Assembly: GCA_045597645.1 (NCBI GenBank)
Contig: JAZLKM010000020.1
Location: 1-64,000 of the forward strand
Direction of reading: 5' to 3'
From: JAKSSE01 sp045597645
Lineage (GTDB): Bacteria; Bacillota; Clostridia; Lachnospirales; Lachnospiraceae
Length of the DNA: 64,000 nucleotides
Made by a program: the position numbers and the translations under genes. A model generated the notes under the pieces. The model did no database searches, had not been told where the DNA came from, and was given only the letters and a program-made list of their open reading frames with translations. Each line of letters starts with the position of its first letter. Position 1 is the stretch's first letter. Shown here in pieces: positions 1 through 9,510 of the stretch.

Positions 1-1
1 G

Positions 2-733
2 AAGGCATTGATGTCTTTAGGAATTGAAGCAGATATTATTTCTGTGAATGATGTGTCGGATAAATATAAATTTATTATTGCGCCTATGCTTTATCAGCTT
101 ACAGAAAAAGCCGCTGATTTGCTTGTTAAGTATGTTGAGAATGGTGGTACTTTATTGGGAACATACATGACTGGATATGTAAATGAAAACTGCTTATGCT
201 TTGAGGGCGGTTTTCCTGGAAGAGGTCTTAGTAATCTGTATGGAGTAATCACTGAAGAAATAGATACATTGTATCCAAATGACAAGAACGGAATCAATTT
301 CCATCCAAATGACAAGACTGATTTAATTTTTAGTGTAAGGGACTATGCTGAAATATTAAGGATATGTGATGCGCTGGTTCTTGGAACTTATACGGATGAT
401 TTTTATAAAGATTTTCCAGCTGTTACTGTTAAGAAAACAGGAAGAGGAAAAGCATTCTATCAGGCAGCAAGGAGTGATGAGACATCTCTGGTGGAGTTAT
501 TAGAATATATTGTTAAATCAGAGCAGATTTCCAGTGAGAGACTAGCACCAGGCGTTGAAAAGCATATAAGATATTCTGATGAACATGCATACATATTTTA
601 TTTAAATAATTCTGATGCGGAAATCAAACTGAATAATATAGATGGAATAGATATTATTACTGGAGAATTAATTGATGGATGCATTAGGCTGATGCCAGGA
701 AAGAGCATAGTGATAAAGAGAAAAATTAGTTAA
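2..733 (+). CDS. GH42 beta-galactosidase, C-terminal part (5' end outside window)
   Basis: Only the last 243 codons are present; the reading frame is open to the window edge, so the catalytic barrel lies upstream. The visible part resembles the GH42 trimerisation domain followed by the small C-terminal beta domain: a 'VENGGTLLGTYMTG' stretch, then 'GRGLSNLYGVITEEIDTLYP', which matches the LRDxLGVWVEExD(A)L segment of that family. GH42 enzymes remove terminal beta-galactosyl (sometimes alpha-arabinosyl) units from oligosaccharides, usually in the cytoplasm. The gene ends at a hairpin terminator shared with the convergent exporter genes. The family call rests on this domain alone because the catalytic glutamates are not in view. 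Confidence 0.75.
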   Translation, partial: KALMSLGIEADIISVNDVSDKYKFIIAPMLYQLTEKAADLLVKYVENGGTLLGTYMTGYVNENCLCFEGGFPGRGLSNLYGVITEEIDTLYPNDKNGINFHPNDKTDLIFSVRDYAEILRICDALVLGTYTDDFYKDFPAVTVKKTGRGKAFYQAARSDETSLVELLEYIVKSEQISSERLAPGVEKHIRYSDEHAYIFYLNNSDAEIKLNNIDGIDIITGELIDGCIRLMPGKSIVIKRKIS

Positions 734-756
734 AAGACAGGGGATACCTGACATAA

Positions 757-788
757 ATGGTGAATCCATGTGGATTCACCATTTTTTT
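757..788. terminator. Terminator between convergent genes
   Basis: A perfect 12-bp inverted repeat (757-768 with 771-782, 2-base spacer) is followed by a T-run on the plus strand. It lies directly after the GH42 gene and against the stop codon of the minus-strand exporter gene, so it may serve both directions, although the minus side has only a short T-run. Confidence 0.8.
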
Positions 789-2559
789 AATCTTGATTTT
801 GCGCAGTGCACAGCTTGTAATAGTAGCCCTTTTGAGCCATAAGCTCATCGTGGGTGCCGCACTCCATGATGCCACCCTGGTCGATGTACATTATCTTGTC
901 ACAGTTTTGGATGGTTGACAGACGGTGAGCGATGATAAATGAGGTCCTGCCCTTTAACATTGCATTTAGACCATTCTGGAGGTCGCGCTCTGTCTGCACG
1001 TCTATGCTGGAGGTGGCTTCATCTAGTATGAGAATAGCTGGGTCGGACAGCAGGGTCCTTGCGAAGGAAATGAGCTGCTTTTGTCCCTGGCTTAGCATAG
1101 AGCCACGCTCTCGTACAGGTGTCTTATAGCCGTTTGGCATACTCATTATGAAGTTGTGAGCGCAGACGGTCTCGCTTGCCCTTTGGATTTCCTCTGCGGT
1201 TGCGTCAAGCTTGCCATATCTGATGTTATCTTCGATGTCACCAGAGAAAATAAAGCTGTCCTGCATCATTATGCCCATCTGACTTCTCAATGATGCCAGG
1301 GTGACCTTGGAGATATCTGTTCCATCAATTTTTATACAGCCACCGTTTAACTCGTAGAATCTTGATATGAGGTTTACAATGGTGCTCTTGCCGGCACCGG
1401 TAGGTCCAACCAGAGCTACACTTTCGCCGGGCTCTACCTCAAATGATACATCGTGGAGGATCTCCTTGCTCTTATCATATGAGAAATTAACATGCTCGAA
1501 CGTTACCTTTCCCTTGATCTGAGGCATTTGAGTAGCACCCTCTACGTCCTTGACGGTGACAGGCTCGTCGATGGTCTCGAAAATGCGCTCAAGGTATGCG
1601 ATGTTGTTGATGAAATTGTTGAATATGTTGCCCAGGTTCATGATTGGCTGCCAGAAAAATCCGGCGTAGCTTGAAATGGCAACTATTGTTCCGAGCGACT
1701 TATTGCCCTGGCCGAATACTATCAGACCAAAGATGAAGATAGCAGCTCTTACGCATACGGCGATAGTATCGATACCCGGCCATACCAGGTTGGAATAGCG
1801 TACAGCAGTAAACCAGGTGCGCTGGCAATCCTCAGACAAGCCCTCGAAAATTTTCGCATTCTCGTTTTCTCTTGCGAAAATCTGCGTAATTCTCGCACCG
1901 ACGATATTTTCCTGCAGATAGGCATTGAGATTTGAGTTCTTATTAGATACTGCCTGCCAAGCCCTTCTTTGCTTATTTTTTATCCAAAGCATGAACACTG
2001 CCAGGATAGGGACGCCGCACAGTACAACTAGGGCCATCTGCACATCTACCATGAACATGAAAATGATGATAAATAGCAGGTTGAATGCCTCAAGTATGAT
2101 GTTTATCAGTCCGTTTGAAAGCATATCTGAGACTGAGTTGACATAGTTTACGACACGGATGAGTATCTTGCCGTGTGGTCTGTCGTCATAATACTGGAAG
2201 GCCAGCTCCTGCAGGTGTCCGAACAGGTCCTTGCGGATGTCATAGATTATATTCTGGCTGACATTTACCATAATCCGGCTGCGGATAGTAGTGAAGATGA
2301 CACTGACTACATATATTCCTATCAGCGCACCTACGAGAGAGAATAGCATTCTCACATTCTGCTGCGGGATGGCGAAATCCAGAGCATGCTGGATAATCAT
2401 TGGCGCAACATAACCGAATGCTCCTCCGATACCGCTGAGGACGATGGCGAGGACCATCTGTTTTGCATATTTTTTTATATAGGAAGAAGCACGTAACAGG
2501 TGTCGTATGTCAAATGGTTCTTCCAGATTTTCATCCTGCTTATAGGTATTTCTTGCCAC
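787..2559 (-). CDS. ABC exporter half-transporter (permease-ATPase), canonical ATP site subunit
   Basis: A 590-residue type IV ABC exporter half: an N-terminal six-helix transmembrane domain (about residues 35-320) and a C-terminal ATPase. The ATPase has Walker A GPTGAGKS, signature LSQGQ (from residue 489), Walker B ILILDE with catalytic E514, and switch H545. The signature is altered (LSQGQ for LSGGQ) while Walker B is intact, which is the mirror image of its neighbour; together they fit a heterodimeric multidrug/lipid exporter such as BmrCD, LmrCD or TM287/288. It starts with GTG behind a good ribosome site (GGTGAG, 6 bases away) and lies 11 bases downstream of its partner. The substrate cannot be read from sequence. 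Confidence 0.9.
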   Translation of the reverse strand: MARNTYKQDENLEEPFDIRHLLRASSYIKKYAKQMVLAIVLSGIGGAFGYVAPMIIQHALDFAIPQQNVRMLFSLVGALIGIYVVSVIFTTIRSRIMVNVSQNIIYDIRKDLFGHLQELAFQYYDDRPHGKILIRVVNYVNSVSDMLSNGLINIILEAFNLLFIIIFMFMVDVQMALVVLCGVPILAVFMLWIKNKQRRAWQAVSNKNSNLNAYLQENIVGARITQIFARENENAKIFEGLSEDCQRTWFTAVRYSNLVWPGIDTIAVCVRAAIFIFGLIVFGQGNKSLGTIVAISSYAGFFWQPIMNLGNIFNNFINNIAYLERIFETIDEPVTVKDVEGATQMPQIKGKVTFEHVNFSYDKSKEILHDVSFEVEPGESVALVGPTGAGKSTIVNLISRFYELNGGCIKIDGTDISKVTLASLRSQMGIMMQDSFIFSGDIEDNIRYGKLDATAEEIQRASETVCAHNFIMSMPNGYKTPVRERGSMLSQGQKQLISFARTLLSDPAILILDEATSSIDVQTERDLQNGLNAMLKGRTSFIIAHRLSTIQNCDKIMYIDQGGIMECGTHDELMAQKGYYYKLCTAQNQD

Positions 2560-2570
2560 GACTATCTCAC

Positions 2571-4355
2571 CTACCCTTCTATTCCATTTTGGAGCTTCAC
2601 AAGGTCATAATAGTAGCCCTGCTTTGCAATCAGCTCCTCGTGAGTGCCTGTCTCTACGATTCTGCCGTGAGAGAGGACGATTATCTTGTCAGCATCCTTG
2701 GTAGAGGAGATTCTCTGCGCAATGATAATTTTGGTGCATGGGAAGTCCAGCTCGCGCAGTGACTTCTGAATCTGCTTCTCAGTTTCCATATCTACTGCAG
2801 AGGTCGTATCATCCAGAATTAATATAGATGGATTTACGGCAAGTGCACGTGCAAGTGAGATGCGCTGCTTCTGTCCGCCTGAGAGTCCTACACCGCGCTC
2901 GCCGACTATGGTGTCATAGCCCTCTGGCATCTTGGCAATAAAGTCTGATGCGGCAGAGTATCTTGCGAATTTGACTACCTCTTCAGGCTTGATGTGGCTG
3001 TCGCCGTATGCGATGTTGCCCTCGATGGTATCTGAATATAGAAGCACATCCTGAGTTGCCAGACCGATATTTTTGCGCAGGTCTGTTAGCTTAAACTTGT
3101 CAACAGGGATACCGTCGATTAGTATCTCGCCCTTGGTCGGCTCATAAAATCTTGGAATCAGGTGAATCAGTGAGCTCTTGCCGCAGCCGGTCTCGCCCAT
3201 GATGGCGATAGTCTGGTTGGGCTCCACAGTAAATGATATGTCATAGAGGACAGGAAGGTCTCCGTCGTCGTATTGGAATGAGACGTCCTTGAACTCAATT
3301 TTGCCGTTAAATCGACCCGGATGAGATATAGCATCCGGTGCATCCTTGATTTTGGCCTCTGAATAGTATATTTCCATTACCTTGTCAGAGGCAGCGGAGA
3401 AGCGCTGGAACTCGTTCATGATATTTCCCATCATACGCATGGGGTTGGCGATAGCCCAAATAAGGCCTGCGAAGGCCACATACTCACCCATAGACAGGCC
3501 GCCTCTTATCATGAAGATACCGCCTACAGCCAGAAGCACAACGGGCATGAGGTTGGCTATGCTCTCTATATAAGGATAGAACTTAAGCCACACAAATCCG
3601 GTAGCCTTGTTGGTATCTCGATAGTCAGCATTTACAGTCTCGAATTTTTCTATTTCATATGGCTCTCTTGCAAAGGCCTTTACAACTCGATTTCCTGATA
3701 TATTTTCCTGTGCGAAGGTATTCATCTGCGCCAGCTTCTCTCTGAGAAGTGCGTGCATAGGAGCTACTTTGTTGCGGAAGAGCACGATAATCCAGAATAC
3801 AAATGGAGAAATCAAAAGCAGGCAGATGGCCATCTTCCAATTGGTGTAGAAAAAGAAAATAGCAGCAGCTGCATATAGAGAGAACGACTCAATGACAACG
3901 CGGATTACCCAAGCAACCATGTGTCGTACTGCGTCTAGGTCTCCGGTTACGCGAGTCATCAAATCGCCTGTTCTGTAGGTGCTGTAGAAATTCATGTCCT
4001 GACGTTGGATTTTGTCATAGAGGAAATTGCGCACGCGAAACAGCACACGCTGTGATACATGCTCGTATATCATGCAATCTACATATACCACTATTACACG
4101 GAATATAGTTGCGCCAACCATTGCGATGATGAGCTGGAAGAATAAATCCCTATGCAGCTGCAGATTCTCTCTGGCAGATGGTCCTGATAGAAAGGTATCC
4201 ACTATTTTTCCTGAAAAATAAGGTACAGTCAGCTGCAAAACATTGTACAAAACAGTACCAAATAAGCCGATTACATATAGCCCTCGGCTGCCCTCCATAT
4301 TTTCCCATAGCCAGCCCAGCTTGGACTTGGGATACTTATTATCTTTAACCTTCAT
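2571..4355 (-). CDS. ABC exporter half-transporter, degenerate ATP site subunit
   Basis: A 594-residue permease-ATPase fusion. The transmembrane domain covers about residues 25-320. The ATPase carries Walker A GETGCGKS, a perfect LSGGQ signature (from residue 491), but Walker B ends in D-D (position 516 is Asp where the catalytic Glu is expected) and the switch histidine is Gln547 (IIIAQRIS). These are the usual changes of the non-hydrolytic site in heterodimeric exporters. It is the first gene of the pair, starting at ATG with GAGGAT upstream, and is divergent from the AraC gene at 4472, which may control it. Confidence 0.9.
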   Translation of the reverse strand: MKVKDNKYPKSKLGWLWENMEGSRGLYVIGLFGTVLYNVLQLTVPYFSGKIVDTFLSGPSARENLQLHRDLFFQLIIAMVGATIFRVIVVYVDCMIYEHVSQRVLFRVRNFLYDKIQRQDMNFYSTYRTGDLMTRVTGDLDAVRHMVAWVIRVVIESFSLYAAAAIFFFYTNWKMAICLLLISPFVFWIIVLFRNKVAPMHALLREKLAQMNTFAQENISGNRVVKAFAREPYEIEKFETVNADYRDTNKATGFVWLKFYPYIESIANLMPVVLLAVGGIFMIRGGLSMGEYVAFAGLIWAIANPMRMMGNIMNEFQRFSAASDKVMEIYYSEAKIKDAPDAISHPGRFNGKIEFKDVSFQYDDGDLPVLYDISFTVEPNQTIAIMGETGCGKSSLIHLIPRFYEPTKGEILIDGIPVDKFKLTDLRKNIGLATQDVLLYSDTIEGNIAYGDSHIKPEEVVKFARYSAASDFIAKMPEGYDTIVGERGVGLSGGQKQRISLARALAVNPSILILDDTTSAVDMETEKQIQKSLRELDFPCTKIIIAQRISSTKDADKIIVLSHGRIVETGTHEELIAKQGYYYDLVKLQNGIEG

Positions 4356-4471
4356 AGAATAATCCTCTTCATAGAATTACATAGTAAATCTGTATAAGAC
4401 TATCAGTTTTATATGTGCTATACTATAATCTACTTGCATAAAAATAGAACAAATCTATCCTAAGGGGGCTT

Positions 4472-5377
4472 ATGAACCAGCTTTACGAGTATAGTGATAT
4501 TTTAAATTCGCCTATAGAGGCGTTTTACTGCGAATCACCAGATTTTCATCTGCCTGTAGAATCTCACTGGCATTATTTTGTTGAACTAATCTATGTTTTC
4601 CGCGGCTCTATTACCGCGACATGCAATGAGCATACATATGCGCTTACAGCTGGATCGATGTTGCTCCTTCCGCCGCAGGCGATACATGCCATATATACGG
4701 CGGATGCAGAGGAAGATTTTCATTATGCGTGTGTGAAATTCAATATCAATCACATACAGCTGGTTGGGAATTATCTTCCGAACTTAAACCTGGAGCTCCG
4801 CAAGATGGCGCAGAAGGAGAACCCGCCACTCTTATTTGATAGGAATGATTTCTACAATTTTGAACTGGATTCCTTTTTTCATGAACTTGTGGCCGAGAGT
4901 ACTAATCGCTATTATGGTTACAATTCCTACATATATACCAAGCTGTCAGCCCTGATGCTTAAGGTTATGCGTGTGTGGTATTATCGCAACTACATGGTGC
5001 AGGCTGAGGAAACCACAGAACAGGGCGACTATACTATCCAGGATGTGCTTATCTACATTGACGAGCATTCTCATGAGAATATTAATATAGAGGAGCTTGC
5101 TCACATGTGTAACATGAGCTACTCGTATTTTGCTAAGTTTTTCCACAAGCAATATGGCCAAAGCTGCAAGCAGTACATAGAATTCATCAGGCTTAGCAAG
5201 GTGGAGAACCTGCTGCTTTTTACAGAGATGGATTTGTCATCGATTGCGGCTGAGACAGGATTTTCTGATTGCAGTCACCTGATTAGATGCTTCAAGAGAC
5301 GATACCTAATTACCCCCAAGCAGTTTAGATTGAAGCATCGCTCGGAGCCTATAATCCACAGCGAGACACTTAAGTGA
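4472..5377 (+). CDS. AraC-family transcriptional regulator with cupin sensor domain
   Basis: A 301-residue protein. The N-terminal half (about 20-160) is a cupin-type ligand pocket with H-bearing strands ('ESHWHYFVELIYVFRG', 'LLPPQAIHAI'). The C-terminal 100 residues hold two helix-turn-helix motifs of the AraC/XylS class ('NINIEELAHMCNMSYSYFAK' and 'DLSSIAAETGFSDCSHLIRC'). Such proteins usually activate a nearby promoter on binding a sugar or other small ligand. It is divergent from the ABC exporter with 116 bases between. That gap has a plus-strand extended -10 (TGC at 4416-4418, TATACT at 4419-4424) overlapping a second TATAAT at 4424-4429, and the ribosome site is AAGGGGG. The exporter is the likeliest target, by position only. 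Confidence 0.85.
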   Translation: MNQLYEYSDILNSPIEAFYCESPDFHLPVESHWHYFVELIYVFRGSITATCNEHTYALTAGSMLLLPPQAIHAIYTADAEEDFHYACVKFNINHIQLVGNYLPNLNLELRKMAQKENPPLLFDRNDFYNFELDSFFHELVAESTNRYYGYNSYIYTKLSALMLKVMRVWYYRNYMVQAEETTEQGDYTIQDVLIYIDEHSHENINIEELAHMCNMSYSYFAKFFHKQYGQSCKQYIEFIRLSKVENLLLFTEMDLSSIAAETGFSDCSHLIRCFKRRYLITPKQFRLKHRSEPIIHSETLK

Positions 5378-5382
5378 TAATA

Positions 5383-5417
5383 AAAAAGCCTCGGAGCATC
5401 GGCATCCGAGGCTTTTT
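5383..5417. terminator. Bidirectional terminator
   Basis: A 13-bp perfect stem (5383-5395 with 5405-5417, 9-base loop) has an A-run on one side and a T-run on the other. It sits between the convergent AraC gene and oppF, whose stop codon lies 2 bases beyond the stem, so it works in both directions. Confidence 0.9.
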
Positions 5418-5418
5418 C

Positions 5419-6354
5419 TTATTTGGTCCAATCAGCGAATTCTTTATCTGTGCATTTAACATAATGGCTTCCAGATACCAGGTGATTGGTTCCTTCGCTG
5501 TACTGTATACCGCTTGTAGCATAGTCGTAAGTCAGAGCTGTGCGGTTTTTCTCCAATATCGGATTAGGCTCCGGTATAGCAGACAGTAGGCTCTTGGTAT
5601 ATGGATGAATCGGGTTTTCAAATATTTCGGTGGTTGTTCCGGTCTCCAGCAGATGGCCTAGATGTAGAACGCCGATTCTGTCAGATATATATTTGACCAT
5701 TGATAGGTCGTGCGCGATAAACAGGTACGCAGAGCCGGTTTCCTCCTGGATATCCTTCATGAGGTTGACCACCTGTGCCTGAATCGAAACATCCAAAGCT
5801 GAAATACATTCATCTGCAATGATGAGCTTGGGATTCATAATCAGAGCTCTCGCTATACCTACACGCTGTCTTTGTCCGCCTGAGAACTGGTGAGGGTAGC
5901 GGGTGGCATGCTCAGGAGCCAGCCCTACCTTGGCCAGTATGTTTTTGATTTTCTCCTGGCGCTCAGCATGACTTTTGTACATGTGGTGAATATCAAGACC
6001 TTCGCCAATGATATCCTCAACCTTTTTTCTTGGATTCAGTGATGCCATCGGGTCCTGGAAAATCATTTGCATCTGGGTGCGGAGCTTGTTCGCATCTGAA
6101 TGTGAGAGCTTTCCGCTTATATCTGTGCCGTCAAAGATGATTTTTCCATCTGTAGGTTGGTAGAGCCTTATAATGCTGCGGCCGATGGTGGATTTTCCTG
6201 AACCTGACTCACCTACAAGTCCGTAGGTCTCACCTGGATAGATTTCGAAGCTCACGCCTTCTACAGCCTTAACCGTATAGTTGTTGGAGAGCTTGAAATA
6301 TTGCTTTAAGCCTTCGACCTTTAAAAGAGGCTCTGAATTATAATTGACTGCCAT
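5419..6354 (-). CDS. oppF: Oligopeptide ABC transporter ATP-binding protein OppF
   Basis: A 311-residue cytoplasmic ATPase with Walker A GESGSGKS, signature FSGGQRQRVGIARAL and Walker B LIIADE ('DECISALD' where DEPVSALD is usual). The C-terminal 'HPYTKSLLSAIPEPNP' is the oligopeptide/dipeptide transporter tail that coordinates an iron-sulphur cluster in some relatives, though the expected cysteines are not evident. With OppD it powers peptide import. It is the last gene of the opp operon, overlaps oppD by 17 bases, and starts at ATG with AAGGAGG nine bases upstream. Confidence 0.92.
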   Translation of the reverse strand: MAVNYNSEPLLKVEGLKQYFKLSNNYTVKAVEGVSFEIYPGETYGLVGESGSGKSTIGRSIIRLYQPTDGKIIFDGTDISGKLSHSDANKLRTQMQMIFQDPMASLNPRKKVEDIIGEGLDIHHMYKSHAERQEKIKNILAKVGLAPEHATRYPHQFSGGQRQRVGIARALIMNPKLIIADECISALDVSIQAQVVNLMKDIQEETGSAYLFIAHDLSMVKYISDRIGVLHLGHLLETGTTTEIFENPIHPYTKSLLSAIPEPNPILEKNRTALTYDYATSGIQYSEGTNHLVSGSHYVKCTDKEFADWTK

Positions 6355-7426
6355 ATTCTTCTGCCTCCTTTTTCATTCTGTCTAGTCTGGTTCTAAGCTC
6401 TTGCGGCATTTCAACCTTCGGCGCACGAGGGTCTAGCAGCCAAGTTGCAGCGTAATGAGTATCTGTTACTTTGAACATTGGCGGCTCAGCCTTGTCGTCA
6501 ATAACGAGAGCATACTGATTACGTGGAGCAAAGGCATCTCCTGTGACCTCGTGTAGCAAGTTTGGTGGAGAGCCCGGAATAGTATACAATCTGTCGTCGT
6601 CGGTCTTTAGATCAGGCATGGCAGACAGAAGTCCCCAAGTGTATGGATGCTTAGGATCATAGAACACTTCGTTTATTGTGCCTTTTTCTACTATCTTGCC
6701 GGCGTACATTACATTTACATAGTCTGCAACCTTAGCAACTACACCCAAATCATGTGTAATGTATATTACAGAGATACCGCGCTCTGTTTGAATCTTTTTG
6801 ATAAGTTCAAGTATCTTGGCCTGTATGGTTACATCAAGAGCAGTAGTGGGTTCATCACAGATTAGTAAATCTGGGTCGCATGCCAGTGCGATAGCTATAA
6901 CGACACGCTGACGCATACCACCTGACAGCTGGTGAGGATAGTTCTTCATACGCTTTTCAGCGTCTTCGATTCCTACCTCTTTCAATAAGGAAACAGCCTT
7001 CTGATATGCCTCTGCCTTAGGCGTGTTGTAGTGCCAGAGCATACCTTCTATAATCTGTTTACCTATCTGCATAGTAGGATCAAGGCTTGTCATGGGATCC
7101 TGGAATACCATGGCCATCCTCTTTCCGTTGATATGCTTGCGAATCCATTTTTTATCTTTAGTAAGAATATCAATGGTCTCTTCGTTGCCATCTGCATGGG
7201 TATATGTGAACTCGATAGAACCGGAGTTTACTTTTGCATTTTTTGCAGTAATGCCCATAGCGGCTTTCATGGTAACTGATTTTCCAGATCCAGACTCGCC
7301 TACTATGGCAACAGTTTGCCCTTTATTTAAATCTATATCCACACCGCGAATTGCGTGCACATCTCCCGAAGTAGTGGTGAAGGAGATGTCCAGATCTCTT
7401 ACTTTTAAAATTTTCTTTTCAGACAT
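6338..7426 (-). CDS. oppD: Oligopeptide ABC transporter ATP-binding protein OppD
   Basis: A 362-residue ATPase with Walker A GESGSGKS, signature LSGGMRQRVVIAIAL, Walker B LLICDE, and the OppD-specific C-terminal extension ('HPYTWGLLSAMPDL', 'YTIPGSPPNLL'). It pairs with OppF on the cytoplasmic face of OppB/OppC. About 30 extra residues after Walker A (region of 'THADGNEETIDIL') are an insertion seen in many clostridial OppD proteins. The start is ATG with AGAGGA upstream, and the gene is 15 bases downstream of oppC. Confidence 0.93.
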   Translation of the reverse strand: MSEKKILKVRDLDISFTTTSGDVHAIRGVDIDLNKGQTVAIVGESGSGKSVTMKAAMGITAKNAKVNSGSIEFTYTHADGNEETIDILTKDKKWIRKHINGKRMAMVFQDPMTSLDPTMQIGKQIIEGMLWHYNTPKAEAYQKAVSLLKEVGIEDAEKRMKNYPHQLSGGMRQRVVIAIALACDPDLLICDEPTTALDVTIQAKILELIKKIQTERGISVIYITHDLGVVAKVADYVNVMYAGKIVEKGTINEVFYDPKHPYTWGLLSAMPDLKTDDDRLYTIPGSPPNLLHEVTGDAFAPRNQYALVIDDKAEPPMFKVTDTHYAATWLLDPRAPKVEMPQELRTRLDRMKKEAEEYGSQL

Positions 7427-7441
7427 CTTTTTCCTCTCCTC

Positions 7442-8482
7442 CTACATCTCTTTCATCTTGGGATCAAATGCTTCACGAAGGCCATCACCAACAAGATTGA
7501 AGCTAAGCATCAGAAGCGCCATCACAATTACCGGAGGTATAATCTGGTATGAGTGAGTAGTGAATGTATTGAAGCCTTCCGAGATCAGTGAACCAAGTGA
7601 GCACTGTGGAACAGGGATTCCAAGACCCACGAAGCTTAGGAATGCCTCTGTGAAAATTGCGGTAGGAATTGAGAACATTACCTGTGTAATGATTGGTCCT
7701 ATGATATTTGGCAATACTTCTTTGAAAATGATATGGAAGCTGCCGGCACCCAGAGTGGTGGATGCAAGGACAAATTCCTGCTCTTTTAATTTTAGCATCT
7801 CTGCACGAGCGATACGGCTCATTCCAATCCACTCAGTTAATAGGAGAGCAAAGATGATAGTTAGCATACCCGGCTTTAAAACTAATAGCAGCAAGGTTAC
7901 TATAACGAGTCTTGGGATACCGTTTGATATTTCAAGGATACGCTGCATAACCATATCTATTTTGCCACCGAAAAAGCCACTGATAAGTCCGTAGCTCATA
8001 CCTATGAGCATATCAATGAGCGCTGCGACAACAGCGATAATAAGCGAAACTCTGGCACCTGACCATGTTCTTGTCCAAAGGTCACGACCGTAATTGTCAC
8101 TACCAAACCAGTAATAGACATCGAGCGCGCCTTTCTCCTCGTAGAGATTTTTAATCTTGACGCCGGTAGAGGTGGCCATTTTCTCTGTACCATCAAAAAT
8201 GCTAATCTTTGAGAGCCATGATACACGTGGAGCGAAATTCTTTTGATCCAGATTCTGGCCTGAATAGGTATAATCATTCATTCCAGGTCCAATAATTGCC
8301 ATAAGTACTATCAAAAGGATAATAATCATTCCAACAACGGCGCTCTTTTTATTGAAAAATCGCTTTACAACATCTTTCCAGAAATTCTGTGCAGCGAAGT
8401 TTTTGTCTATGCCAATATTGTCATTATTAGGTTTTAACTGAAAGTCGGAGTCTAAAGGAACATATGATTTGATATCGTCCAT
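7442..8482 (-). CDS. oppC: Oligopeptide ABC transporter permease OppC
   Basis: A 346-residue membrane protein with an N-terminal OppC domain and first helix (about 47-67), a roughly 70-residue extracytoplasmic stretch before 'YWFGSDNYGRDLWTR' (the GTDxxGRD motif of DppC/OppC), and five further helices. The EAA loop reads 'EFVLASTTLGAGSFHIIFKE'. It forms the channel with OppB. It lies one base downstream of oppB, so the two are probably translated together. Confidence 0.93.
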   Translation of the reverse strand: MDDIKSYVPLDSDFQLKPNNDNIGIDKNFAAQNFWKDVVKRFFNKKSAVVGMIIILLIVLMAIIGPGMNDYTYSGQNLDQKNFAPRVSWLSKISIFDGTEKMATSTGVKIKNLYEEKGALDVYYWFGSDNYGRDLWTRTWSGARVSLIIAVVAALIDMLIGMSYGLISGFFGGKIDMVMQRILEISNGIPRLVIVTLLLLVLKPGMLTIIFALLLTEWIGMSRIARAEMLKLKEQEFVLASTTLGAGSFHIIFKEVLPNIIGPIITQVMFSIPTAIFTEAFLSFVGLGIPVPQCSLGSLISEGFNTFTTHSYQIIPPVIVMALLMLSFNLVGDGLREAFDPKMKEM

Positions 8483-8483
8483 T

Positions 8484-9419
8484 TTACTTGCCCTCCTTTC
8501 CGAGTCTGATACGTGGGTCGATGATGCCGTAAAGGATATCTACCACGAACATGATTATTATATACATTGCAGAATAAATAAAGCTAAGTGCTATTACTAC
8601 GTTATAGTCGTTAGACTGAATGGCGTTGACCAGAAGGCTTCCAACACCTGGGATTGCAAAAATCTTCTCGACTACGAGCGAACCCGTCATCAGGTCGACA
8701 ATCAACGGAGCAAGTACTGTGATAATAGGAATCAACGCATTTCGAAGCGCGTGACTAAAAATTAATTTGCTGCCAGATAAGCCTTTGCTTTCTGCCAAAA
8801 GCATGTACTCACTGCCCAGCACCTCCAACATTTCACTTCGCGTGAAACGCGCAATGGAGGCCATGGTGAACATGGACAGCGCGACAGAGGGCATTACGCT
8901 CGAGGAAAACATAGCCTTCGTATCAAACAGCATCGGGAAAAACTTCCACTTAAAGCCAAACTGATAGCTTAATGCAAGCGCAAATACATATGAAGGAACG
9001 GAAACACCAATTACGGAAATTATAGTGGTAAGAGTGTCCAAAAATGTATCATGCCAAATTGCAGCGATAAGTCCGAGAATCAAACCTACGAGAGCACCGA
9101 TAGCTACTGCAAAAAAACCAACGCCGATAGATACTGGTAAGCGAGTCTGGATAAGCTGTGATATTGGCGTGTTCTTTGAGATATTATAGCTTACGCCAAA
9201 ATCTCCTCTGAACATATTAAGAACATAGTTAAAAAACTGAACCACAATGGGTTTGTCCAGCCCGTACTTTGCATAGAGTACCTGCTTTTGATCTGCGCTT
9301 AGCTTCTCATCATTAAACGGGGAACCTGGCATCAGCTGCATTAATATGAACAGAATAAGAATGATTACTAATAATGTGAAAAGAGATGTAAGAAATCTCT
9401 TAAGAACATATTTCTTCAA
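8484..9419 (-). CDS. oppB: Oligopeptide ABC transporter permease OppB
   Basis: A 311-residue permease with six predicted helices and the family N-terminus 'KYVLKRFLTSLFTLLVIILI' followed by 'MPGSPF' and 'YGLDKPIVVQFFNYV'. The EAA loop is 'EYMLLAESKGLSGSKLIFSH'. The start codon is TTG, chosen because a near-perfect AGGAGG sits six bases upstream and the protein then begins MKKYVLKRF as expected. A terminator-like hairpin separates it from oppA, which probably lowers its expression relative to the binding protein. Confidence 0.92.
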   Translation of the reverse strand: MKKYVLKRFLTSLFTLLVIILILFILMQLMPGSPFNDEKLSADQKQVLYAKYGLDKPIVVQFFNYVLNMFRGDFGVSYNISKNTPISQLIQTRLPVSIGVGFFAVAIGALVGLILGLIAAIWHDTFLDTLTTIISVIGVSVPSYVFALALSYQFGFKWKFFPMLFDTKAMFSSSVMPSVALSMFTMASIARFTRSEMLEVLGSEYMLLAESKGLSGSKLIFSHALRNALIPIITVLAPLIVDLMTGSLVVEKIFAIPGVGSLLVNAIQSNDYNVVIALSFIYSAMYIIIMFVVDILYGIIDPRIRLGKEGK

Positions 9420-9443
9420 TTCTATTCCTCCTACCTATAATAT

Positions 9444-9480
9444 CCAAAAAGCTGCACCGAATTTCGCCTCGGTGCAGCTT
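9444..9480 (-). terminator. Partial terminator/attenuator between oppA and oppB
   Basis: A 12-bp stem (9449-9460 with 9469-9480, 8-base loop) is followed on the minus strand by a run of five Ts. It lies in the oppA-oppB gap. Such hairpins let the binding protein be made in excess over the membrane subunits. Confidence 0.8.
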
Positions 9481-9510
9481 ATGAATTCATTTTACTTTTG
9501 AATCGTCAAA

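Noticed and set aside
94..315. Many open frames opposite or inside the listed genes, such as this one
   Set aside because: They overlap genes with clear family motifs, lack ribosome sites and encode no recognisable domain.
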